Positions 57,257 to 64,000 of a stretch of DNA of 64,000 nucleotides are shown here, piece after piece. The position numbers and the translations under genes are program-made. How positions within the stretch are numbered: position 1 is the first letter of the stretch; each line of letters starts with the position of its first letter. This stretch comes from Nocardioides alkalitolerans (GTDB taxonomy: Bacteria > Actinomycetota > Actinomycetes > Propionibacteriales > Nocardioidaceae). The stretch covers positions 2,013,501 to 2,077,500 of the forward strand of contig CP116227.1 in NCBI GenBank assembly GCA_038184435.1, given 5' to 3'. The notes beneath the pieces were generated by a model that saw only the letters and a list, made by a program, of their open reading frames with translations, searched no databases and was not told the DNA's origin.

Positions 57257-57948
57257 GCGGTCTCCTCGTGCAGAGGGGGCACGGGTGCGGTCCGCTCACG
57301 GCGCCACTTCTGCACACCCGACCAGACGACGCTGCCGCCGAAGCCGAGACCGGTCGCGGCTCCCACGCCGTACACCCAGACCTCCGGACCATCGGCGCCG
57401 AGCGCGGCTCCGAGATTGCCCAGGCCGACGACGGCGACGATGACGGCGAAGGTCACGTGGGTCGCCCACGACCACGGCTGCTCACCGAGGCGGTATCCAC
57501 GCTCCCTGCGCACCTCGCGCACCCGGCGTCGTTGCGCTCGCCCGGCCGGCCACGCGATCCCGGCGAACGCCACGAAGACGACGACGATGAAGCCGCCGAT
57601 CGCCCACCGCGTCCGGCTCGAGAGGTCGAGCGCGATGAGGGGCTGCAGCAGGCTCATCGTCACGACGAAGAACGCCCCACCCGCGCGCGCCAGCCCCCGG
57701 TGCTCCGGGAGACCGTAGGGGTTCGCGGCGTTGCTCGTCAGCCACCAACGAGCCAGCCCGCCCGCCAGCAGCGCGAGCAGCACCACCGCAGCGGCGAACA
57801 GCGCGACGGCCAGCAGGAGGCCCCACATCGGGAGATCGCCCCGGTCGGCTGCCGCGACCACCTGGGACGTCGTAGCGGCGACGACCGCGAAGCCCACGAC
57901 GAACAGGACCAGCCCACCGATCCGCCGCGTCGCCGTCACTTCACCCAC
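57253..57948 (-). CDS. Tandem membrane-protein family, member 3 (long form)
   Basis: 231 residues, same plan as member 2: about six hydrophobic segments, RRRVREVRRERGYRLGEQPW then SWATH, and WSGVQKWRRERTAP near the C-terminus. GTG 57948 starts it, 36 bases after member 4, the only real gap in the array. The near-identical cytoplasmic motif in members 2 and 3 suggests the most recent duplication. Confidence 0.72.
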   Translation of the reverse strand: MGEVTATRRIGGLVLFVVGFAVVAATTSQVVAAADRGDLPMWGLLLAVALFAAAVVLLALLAGGLARWWLTSNAANPYGLPEHRGLARAGGAFFVVTMSLLQPLIALDLSSRTRWAIGGFIVVVFVAFAGIAWPAGRAQRRRVREVRRERGYRLGEQPWSWATHVTFAVIVAVVGLGNLGAALGADGPEVWVYGVGAATGLGFGGSVVWSGVQKWRRERTAPVPPLHEETA

Positions 57949-57984
57949 CTGGGCAACCTAGCCAAGTCGTTCAATGTCCCACCC

Positions 57985-58515
57985 CTACGCACCGCGGAGA
58001 GGCTTCGGAGGAAGCGCCCGGACGACAGGCGGAACGGAGGGCGGGGCCGCGCGCGGCTCGACGGGACCAGGTGCCCTGCGTACACGGCGTTCTCGGCGCC
58101 ACTTCCCTCTGGTGGACAGCACTGCCACCGTTCCCAGAACGAGCACGTTGAGGATCGCGCGCACCATGACTTCGACGCTGCCGTCATCCAGCGCGAACCA
58201 CAGCTGGACCACGGCGACGTAGACGACCGCAGCGGTCCATACGCCGTGCCACCGCCACGAGCGCGGCCGTTCTCCCCAGCGGTAGTGCAGGGAGCCACGG
58301 ACCACCGCTGTCTGTCGCCGTGATTCCGCGGCCGCGAGGTACGCGCAGCCGAGGAGGACGCTGGTCGCCGCCACGATCGGGATGACGACCAGTAGGACGC
58401 CTGTCGAGAACTCACTCACCGTCGCGGCGATCGCCGCAAGGACGACGACGCCCCAGCCGGTCCACGATGCGACGACGGTCCATCCGGGCACGGGGACGCC
58501 GAGCTCGTTCTTCAC
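57985..58515 (-). CDS. Tandem membrane-protein family, member 4 (short form)
   Basis: 176 residues. It begins VKNELGVPVPGW, has four hydrophobic segments, the central RRQTAVVRGSLHYRWGERPR and SWRWH, and TRGKWRRERRVRR before a Pro-rich tail (APPSVPPVVRALPPKPLRGA). GTG 58515 overlaps the stop of member 5 (GTGA). Confidence 0.7.
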   Translation of the reverse strand: MKNELGVPVPGWTVVASWTGWGVVVLAAIAATVSEFSTGVLLVVIPIVAATSVLLGCAYLAAAESRRQTAVVRGSLHYRWGERPRSWRWHGVWTAAVVYVAVVQLWFALDDGSVEVMVRAILNVLVLGTVAVLSTRGKWRRERRVRRAPGPVEPRAAPPSVPPVVRALPPKPLRGA

Positions 58516-59015
58516 GAGGCCGGCGCCTCGGACGTGAGCGGCACGGGCGCGAGGTCGGGGCACTCCGGGGCGGCGCGTCCCTCGCGCTCGCGACGCCGCC
58601 CCTGCAACACGGCCACGACGTCCTTCACCAGGGTCCAGCCGCTGCCGGCGAGAGCGATCGCCGTCACTGCCCAGGGCACACCCGATGAGAAGCTCACCAC
58701 CGCGAGGAAGAGGAGGAAGCTGTGGCGGACGACCTCGATCGTGTGCTCCTTCAGCGGATGCATCGTCTCGCCCCACCGCATGCCGAGGTGGGCCCGCACG
58801 ACCTTCGTCTGGCGCGACGCCTCCCGGTCGAGCACCCAGGCCACCGCCGACGACCCCAGTCCGCCGGCGATGGCACCGAGCACCCACGGCGAACGCCACG
58901 CCGCGACCTCGATCACGATGAGGAAGAGCGGCACGCCGATCAGCCCGAACCCCGCGAGCGACGGCACCCACGACCACGGGTGCACCGGCACGCCGTACTC
59001 GTTCGTGACCGCCAC
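58512..59015 (-). CDS. Tandem membrane-protein family, member 5 (short form)
   Basis: 167 residues and first in transcription. It begins VAVTNEYGVPVHPWSW, has four hydrophobic segments, a diverged central motif (RQTKVVRAHLGMRWGETMHP) and LQGRRREREGRA near the end. The conserved Arg-Gly-Glu core survives although the Trp residues are lost. It starts 66 bases after the response regulator stop. Confidence 0.68.
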   Translation of the reverse strand: MAVTNEYGVPVHPWSWVPSLAGFGLIGVPLFLIVIEVAAWRSPWVLGAIAGGLGSSAVAWVLDREASRQTKVVRAHLGMRWGETMHPLKEHTIEVVRHSFLLFLAVVSFSSGVPWAVTAIALAGSGWTLVKDVVAVLQGRRREREGRAAPECPDLAPVPLTSEAPAS

Positions 59016-59080
59016 GCGAGCAAGGTAGCGAAACGCCGGACCCCACGGGTCCGGTTCGCGTCGACTGGTCCGGTGACCGC

Positions 59081-59959
59081 TCAGTCCCGCACGAGCCGGT
59101 AGCCGTGCTCGTCGAGCTCGATCCACCGACGGCCGGCGTCGACGCCGCGCAGCGTGTGGGTGAGCCCGCGCATCAGCAGCTCGACGCGGGACAGGTCGGC
59201 GACGCGGGCCGGGTCGTCGTGGATGGCGATCGAGAGGTCGGCCGCGGTGCGGGGGTGGCCGTCGGCGTACAACAGCACCTCGAGCAGGTCGAACGCCCGC
59301 GGGTTCAGCGCGACGGGGCGGGTGTCCACGACGGCGACGGCGTCGTCGGGGTGGACGCGCAGGGGTCCGAACACGACCCAGCCGTCCTCGTAGCCGACGC
59401 CGGCCGGCTCCACAGGCACCACCGGCGCCGCCGGAGCCGGCGCGGGAGCCGGTGCCGGTGCCGGATCCGCTGCCGGTCCCGGAGCCGCGGGAGCAGCAGG
59501 AGCAGCCGCGGCCGGGGCCGTCGGAACGCCGTCCACCGCAGGACGCACGAACCGGTCGGCGGGCCGCCGCATGACGGCGGCGATCCGCACCTTGAGCTCG
59601 CGGCCGCTCAGCGGCCGCAGCAGGAAGGCATCGGCTCCGGCGGCGAGCCCGCGCACGATGTCCAGCTCGTCGTCGCGCTCGGAGTGGAGCACGATGAACG
59701 TGGTGCTGCGGGCCCGGAGCCGACGCGCGACCTCGACCCCGTCGGCACCGGCGCCCAGCTGGGCGTCGACCATGACGAGGTCGGGCGCGTGCGCCTCGGC
59801 CACGACGAGCGCGGACACCGCGTCGTCGGCGCGCAGCACCTCGAACCCGGACGCCTGGAGCACGCCGGCCACCCACAGCGCGTCCTCGACGTCGGGATCG
59901 ACGACGAGGGCGACGGGTGTCCGCACCTGCTCCGGGGCTGTCTCATCCACAGGGCACAT
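59081..59959 (-). CDS. OmpR-type response regulator with Pro/Ala linker
   Basis: 292 residues. Receiver domain 14-130 with acidic pocket D21/D23, phospho-acceptor D65 (LVMVDAQLG) and S93. The conserved Lys is replaced by Arg115 (AFLLRPLSG). A 45-residue Ala/Pro linker follows. The C-terminal winged helix (ALNPRAFDLLEVLLYADGHP; RVELLMRGLTHTLRG; ELDEHGYRL) binds DNA. It overlaps the upstream beta-helix gene by 17 bases. There is no histidine kinase in the window, so its input is unknown. Confidence 0.82.
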   Translation of the reverse strand: MCPVDETAPEQVRTPVALVVDPDVEDALWVAGVLQASGFEVLRADDAVSALVVAEAHAPDLVMVDAQLGAGADGVEVARRLRARSTTFIVLHSERDDELDIVRGLAAGADAFLLRPLSGRELKVRIAAVMRRPADRFVRPAVDGVPTAPAAAAPAAPAAPGPAADPAPAPAPAPAPAAPVVPVEPAGVGYEDGWVVFGPLRVHPDDAVAVVDTRPVALNPRAFDLLEVLLYADGHPRTAADLSIAIHDDPARVADLSRVELLMRGLTHTLRGVDAGRRWIELDEHGYRLVRD

Positions 59960-60959
59960 CGCTCAGCTCCCCGCTCCTCACCTGTTGTCCGCACGCGACC
60001 GTCGACCCGCCGTCCCGAGCCGCGCCCACGACCTCCACCGCCGGGTCGGCGGCACCGTCGAAGACGTTGGCGCGCACCGTCGCGCGCCGCCCCCAACCGT
60101 CCACGACCTGGTGCACCTGCACGGCGACACCGTCCGCCGCGAACGTGTTGCCCTCCACCACCCAGTCGTTGCCCTTCACGTCGACGAGCGCGTCCACGGC
60201 CGCGCCGACCGGACCCTCGAACGTGTTGCCGGAGACACGCCCGCCGCTCGTGCCCTCCTTCACGTCGACCGCCTCGGCGGTCGTCGCACGGATGACGTTG
60301 CCCTCGATGACGTTGCCGTCGCTGCGGTCGGGCGCGCAGTCGGTGAGGTCGCACCAGTTGCTCTCGGCACTCCCCACGTAGACCCCCTCCCCGAAGTCCG
60401 CCTCCCGGAGCCCGGTGTCGAAGACGGTGCTCCCGCTCAGCGTGTTGCGCGACGACCCCTGCCGCAGGTGGACGGCCTCGTCCCCGGTGCCGTGCACCGT
60501 GATCCCGCGGAGGGTGTTGTCAGTGGCGCCGCTCAGCATGACGCCCTTCTTGCCGCCCGTCACCGTCACGCCGCTCACGGCCCACCACGACGCGCCGTCC
60601 AGGTGCAGGGTGTAGCCCTCGTCCACGCTCCCCCCGTCGAGCACCGTCGCCGCGCTGCCGCAGAGGGTGATCGGGGCGTCCGCCGACCCGGAGGCCGTCG
60701 CCGTGAAGGTGCCCGTGTAGGTGCCGTCGGCCAGCGCGAACGTGTCCCCGGGGCGCGCCGCGGCGAGCGCGTCGCGCAGCTCGTCGGCGGTGCCCACCAC
60801 CTCGGCGTCGGCGGGACACCCCTCCGTCGCCGTGGACGAGCCGCCGTCGCCGCCCACCAGGCCGCATCCCGCGAGCACCGACGACGCCCCCAGCACCCCC
60901 ACCAGCGACCGCGCGACGACGACGCTCAGGCGCGCGCGGCCGGTCAGCGCGGTCGGCAT
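59943..60959 (-). CDS. Right-handed beta-helix lipoprotein
   Basis: 338 residues. The signal peptide ends in the lipobox LAGCGL. An N-terminal plug-like segment (TADELRDALAAARPGDTFAL) leads into parallel beta-helix coils (DNTLRGITVHGTGDEAVHLR; DGNVIEGNVIRATTAEAVDV; SGGRVSGNTFEGPVG) like those in pectate-lyase or alginate-epimerase folds. It is exported and anchored, probably acting on or binding a polysaccharide. No catalytic residues could be assigned. It shares an operon with the response regulator. Confidence 0.8.
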   Translation of the reverse strand: MPTALTGRARLSVVVARSLVGVLGASSVLAGCGLVGGDGGSSTATEGCPADAEVVGTADELRDALAAARPGDTFALADGTYTGTFTATASGSADAPITLCGSAATVLDGGSVDEGYTLHLDGASWWAVSGVTVTGGKKGVMLSGATDNTLRGITVHGTGDEAVHLRQGSSRNTLSGSTVFDTGLREADFGEGVYVGSAESNWCDLTDCAPDRSDGNVIEGNVIRATTAEAVDVKEGTSGGRVSGNTFEGPVGAAVDALVDVKGNDWVVEGNTFAADGVAVQVHQVVDGWGRRATVRANVFDGAADPAVEVVGAARDGGSTVACGQQVRSGELSDVPCG

Positions 60960-61113
60960 CTCAAGAAACCCTCCAGATCGGCCCACCGAGCCGGGCAAGG
61001 TTGCGCGGCAGCGCCCTCCTCGGGGCTCCGCCGCGCCGTACCCTACCCACGTCCGAGCGCCGCGTCCGTTGCGCGGCTCACCGGGGTCGGGCACCTCACG
61101 AGGAGAGATCGCG
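60960..61113. promoter_or_regulatory. Divergent promoter of the polysaccharide locus
   Basis: Two direct copies of GTTGCGCGGC (61000-61009 and 61068-61077) flank TACCCT (61039-61044), a possible plus-strand -10. The repeats could be binding sites for the neighbouring response regulator (inference). GAGGAG precedes the GT2 start. Confidence 0.35.
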
Positions 61114-62328
61114 GTGCCGTTCGACGTGCCCTGGCTGCTGCCGTTCGGCCTCGTCGGCATCGCCTCGTGGGGCGTGTGGCTGGTACGTCGCGTGCTGTCC
61201 GCCATCACCCGTCCGGTCGTCAACGACTTCCGCACGACCACGACGGTCGTGGTGCCGTCCTACCGCGAGGACCCCGACGTCCTGATGCGGTGCCTGGAGA
61301 CCTGGCGCCGCCAGGGACCGTCGCGGATCATCGTCGTGCTCGACCTCGCCGACACGGAGGCGTTCGAGCGGATCCAGGCCCTAGGCGACCCCGCGGTCGA
61401 GGCGCTGCTCTTCAAGCACACCGGCAAGCGCTCCGCCCTCGGCGCCGGTCTCCGCCTCGTCGACACCGAGCTGGTGCTGCTCGTCGACTCGGACACCTCG
61501 TGGGAGGCCGGGCTCCACGAGGCCATCCAGATGCCGTTCGTCGACCCCGCCGTGGGCGCCGTCAGCACCCGGCAGAACGTCTACCTGCCGAAGTCGAGCA
61601 TCTGGCGCCGGGTGGCCGACTGGATCATCGACCTGCGCTACCACGACTACGCCCCGGCGATGGGCCGGTACGGCGGCGTCATCTGCGCGTCGGGCCGCAC
61701 CGCGGCGTACCGGATGTCCGTGATCGGGCACCGGATCCACGACCTCGAGCACGAGATCTTCCTCGGCCGGCAGTGCGTGGCGGGCGACGACGGACGGCTC
61801 ACCTGGCTCGTCCTGTCGCAGGGGTTCCGCGTCGCGCACCAGGACAGCGCCCGGGCGCTGTCGATGTTTCCCGACACGTTCCGCGCCTTCGTGAAGCAGC
61901 GGGTGCGGTGGAGCCGCAACTCCTACCGCTGCTACCTGACCGCGGTCGCCCGCGGCTGGGTGTTCCGGGCCCCGCTGATCTCGCAGGTCACGATCATGCA
62001 GATCCTGCTGACCCCGGTCACGATGGGCACCGCGATCATCTTCATCGGGCTGACCCTGCGGTCCAGCGACCCGGCGACGGCGCTCGTGCTGGCGGTGGTC
62101 TGGTTCGTCGTGGGCCGCGGGATCCGCGGAATCTCCCACCTGCAGCGGCGTCCCGAGGACCTCTGGCTGCTGCCCCTGGTGACCGCGGTGGTCGTGCTCG
62201 TGGCGTGGCCCATCAAGACCTACGCGTTCTTCACGATGAACAAGCAGGGCTGGCTGACGCGCTCCGCCGACTCGATCGGCGGCGAGGGCCAGACGGAGAA
62301 GAGCCTGCGCGCGGAGGCGAGCGCGTGA
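61114..62328 (+). CDS. Processive family-2 glycosyltransferase (polysaccharide synthase)
   Basis: 404 residues. An N-terminal membrane helix, then a GT-A domain with VVVPSYREDP, LLVDSDTSW, the acceptor-site GDD (VAGDDGRLTW) and the processive-synthase motif QRVRW (Q-x-x-R-W), followed by several C-terminal membrane helices. This is the hyaluronan/Alg8/cellulose synthase architecture: it extends and exports a glycan. GTG 61114 has GAGGAG. The sugar is not deducible. Confidence 0.88.
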   Translation: MPFDVPWLLPFGLVGIASWGVWLVRRVLSAITRPVVNDFRTTTTVVVPSYREDPDVLMRCLETWRRQGPSRIIVVLDLADTEAFERIQALGDPAVEALLFKHTGKRSALGAGLRLVDTELVLLVDSDTSWEAGLHEAIQMPFVDPAVGAVSTRQNVYLPKSSIWRRVADWIIDLRYHDYAPAMGRYGGVICASGRTAAYRMSVIGHRIHDLEHEIFLGRQCVAGDDGRLTWLVLSQGFRVAHQDSARALSMFPDTFRAFVKQRVRWSRNSYRCYLTAVARGWVFRAPLISQVTIMQILLTPVTMGTAIIFIGLTLRSSDPATALVLAVVWFVVGRGIRGISHLQRRPEDLWLLPLVTAVVVLVAWPIKTYAFFTMNKQGWLTRSADSIGGEGQTEKSLRAEASA

Positions 62329-64000
62329 GCACCGGCGACGACCTGTTCTCCGCCGAGGAGCGCGGCGACACGGTGCCGCGGTGGGTGCGCGTGGCACTGC
62401 GGCTCGTCGTCCTCGTCATGCTGCTCGGCGCGACGGCCGGCGTCGTGTGGGGCAACGACTCGCTGCGCGAGCGCATCGGATCGGGTACCGAAGCCGCGGC
62501 CGCCGCCCCCGCGGACGACGAGGACACCGGCACCGACACCGCGGCCGCCGCGTCCCAGGTGGAGGCCCTGCGCCGGGAGGACACCCGGCTCCGGTCGGCG
62601 GCCGACCTCGCTCCGCCGGCCGGGACGGTGGTGCTGACCGCGCGAGCCGCGCCGTACACGCTCGACGACCTCATCGCCATCGGGTCCGTGACCGGCGGCG
62701 TGCTGGTGCCGACGCTCGTGGACTCCATCGTCGTCACCCGCGGCGCCCGCCTCGACATCGTCGCCCCCGGACGCACGCTGCGGATGCGCAGCGACGCCGA
62801 CGGGTTCGTCAGCATCGTCGCCTGGGCCGGCGACCTGCGCCTGGCCGGCACCGCCGGCCAGCCGCTCCGCATCGTCGGCTGGGACTCGACCACGACGACC
62901 CCGGACAGCACGACCGCCGACGGCCGGGCCTACATCCGGGTCAAGGACGGCCGGCTCGACGTCGCCCACGTCGCGGCCAACCACCTCGGCTTCTGGAGCG
63001 GTCGCACCGGCGGGATCGCCCTCACCGGCACCTCGGAGACCCTCACCCGGGCCTTCGTCACCGGCCTCGCCGTGAGCGACACCCACCTCGGGCTCTTCCT
63101 GTCGGGCGTCAGCGAGGCCGTCGTGGACGGCAGCTCGTTCGCCCGCACGCAGCAGGACGGCGTCGAGGTGACGAGCGGGTCCACCGACGTGCTGCTCCGC
63201 TCCGTCCGCCTCGCCGACGTCGGACGCGACGCCCTGGTCGTCTCCCGCGGCAGCTCCACCGTCACCGCGGAGGACGTCACGGTGGACGGTGCGGGGGGGT
63301 ACGGCGCGCGTGTCGACGGCGCCCCCCTCGCCGACGGACCGAACTCGGCCGGCTGGAGCACCGACCACCACGCGGGCCTCGACGTCGACGGGCTCAGCGT
63401 GCGCGGCACGACCCGCGGCGGGGTGCGGATCGACGGCATGGACGACGTCGCGCTGGCGCACCTCGACATCGATTCCCCCGGCACCGCGCTCGACCTCCGC
63501 GGCGGCTCCAGCGGTACCACCGTCTCCGACTCCGACCTCGTCGGCGAGGCCCGGGCGCTCCGCGTGGCCGCCGCCACCGCCGTGCGGGTCACCGACGTGG
63601 CCGCGTCGGCCCCGGCCACGGCGGTCCTCGTCGAGCAGGGCGCCGAGGTGGAGGTCGACGGCACGGCCATGACCGTCGACGAGGGCCACGCCGCCGTCGC
63701 GCAGGGCGCGGGCACGACGCTCGCGGTCGAGGGGGGTTCCGTCGTCGGGCTCGGACCCGGCGCCGTCGTCGCCCGGTCCGGCGCCGAGGCGACCGACACG
63801 GACGTCGAGGCGACCGACTGGTCCTACCGACCCGTGCTCGTGTCGTGGGCCCTCGGCAACGTGCACGCGCTCCTGCTGCTCCTGCTGCTGCCCGTCCCGC
63901 TCCTGGGGCTCCTCTTCGTCGTGCGGCGACGACGCAGCCAGCGCGAGCTGCGCCGGCTGTTCGCCGACGAGATGACCCGCCTCGGGCGGGCCCGCCTGAC
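62325..64000 (+). CDS. Membrane-anchored beta-helix protein, C-terminus cut by window edge
   Basis: At least 558 residues, open at the right edge. An N-terminal membrane helix (VALRLVVLVMLLGATAGVVW) is followed by a helical Ala/Asp stretch, a long right-handed beta-helix (repeats such as DGVEVTSGSTDVLLRSVRLA and GGVRIDGMDDVALAHLDIDS) and a second membrane helix (ALLLLLLLPVPLLGLLFVV) with a basic cytoplasmic tail. GTG 62325 overlaps the synthase stop. Such proteins modify or guide the nascent glycan, as AlgG does for alginate (analogy only). Confidence 0.8.
   Translation, partial: MSTGDDLFSAEERGDTVPRWVRVALRLVVLVMLLGATAGVVWGNDSLRERIGSGTEAAAAAPADDEDTGTDTAAAASQVEALRREDTRLRSAADLAPPAGTVVLTARAAPYTLDDLIAIGSVTGGVLVPTLVDSIVVTRGARLDIVAPGRTLRMRSDADGFVSIVAWAGDLRLAGTAGQPLRIVGWDSTTTTPDSTTADGRAYIRVKDGRLDVAHVAANHLGFWSGRTGGIALTGTSETLTRAFVTGLAVSDTHLGLFLSGVSEAVVDGSSFARTQQDGVEVTSGSTDVLLRSVRLADVGRDALVVSRGSSTVTAEDVTVDGAGGYGARVDGAPLADGPNSAGWSTDHHAGLDVDGLSVRGTTRGGVRIDGMDDVALAHLDIDSPGTALDLRGGSSGTTVSDSDLVGEARALRVAAATAVRVTDVAASAPATAVLVEQGAEVEVDGTAMTVDEGHAAVAQGAGTTLAVEGGSVVGLGPGAVVARSGAEATDTDVEATDWSYRPVLVSWALGNVHALLLLLLLPVPLLGLLFVVRRRRSQRELRRLFADEMTRLGRARL

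Noticed and set aside
1..64000. rRNA, tRNA, replication origin, prophage or integrative element
   Set aside because: No tRNA cloverleaf, rRNA-like stretch, integrase, terminase or DnaA-box cluster was seen on either strand by eye; a covariance-model scan would be the decisive check.

Overview
This is a very GC-rich window of actinobacterial chromosome. GTG starts are frequent, neighbouring genes are coupled by 4-base stop/start overlaps, and TAGNNT promoters lie 6-8 bases before many start codons. The gene set (aerobic cobalamin genes in actinobacterial order, RDD/FHA and PP2C signalling, an XPB-type helicase beside a WYL-domain partner, DUF222/HNH genes) suggests Nocardioides or a close relative; that assignment is inference. 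No rRNA, tRNA, CRISPR array or complete transposon was seen.

Bases 1-19263 and 29084-39142 hold most of the aerobic (oxygen-dependent, late-cobalt) cobalamin pathway in two blocks: cobF (partial), cobN, a corrinoid-type ABC importer, bluB, a cobG-cobH fusion, cobIJ, cobM, cobL, then a ChlI/ChlD-type chelatase subunit, cobO, a cobB-cobC fusion, cbtB, cbtA, cobD, cobK and cobQ. Five cobalamin riboswitches are visible, upstream of cobN, the importer, cobG-H, the chelatase operon and cbtBA-cobD. The cobL-cobM and cobQ-cobK operons instead appear leaderless and so lack a riboswitch. A phosphofructokinase, a vapBC pair, ohr with a TetR regulator, and an HxlR regulator with an aldo/keto reductase are interspersed.

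Between the two cobalamin blocks (19337-26480) lies a tightly coupled seven-gene operon: ketoacyl-synthase-III-like enzyme, metallo-beta-lactamase-fold hydrolase, PaaK/F390-type adenylating enzyme, NAD-dependent epimerase/reductase, GT2-type glycosyltransferase, an unrecognised protein and a GT1-type glycosyltransferase. It looks like a dedicated acyl-glycolipid or glycosylated secondary-metabolite pathway that I cannot match to a characterised system. It is the best candidate here for an undescribed biosynthetic system.

Bases 39172-47209 hold a PP2C/FHA/RDD-FHA operon and a divergent helicase pair. Bases 47422-51467 hold an SsuABC/NMT1-like ABC transporter, a VOC protein and a VWA protein with a small membrane protein. 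Two near-identical DUF222/HNH units (26571-28126 and 51980-53551) are duplicated with their operators and terminators. After a zinc-ribbon membrane protein, an ABM-domain protein and a GH26-like secreted glycosidase, 56073-59015 encodes five tandem paralogous membrane proteins of an unrecognised family. The window ends with what looks like an exopolysaccharide locus: a beta-helix lipoprotein and response regulator, divergent from a processive GT2 synthase and a membrane-anchored beta-helix protein cut by the window edge.
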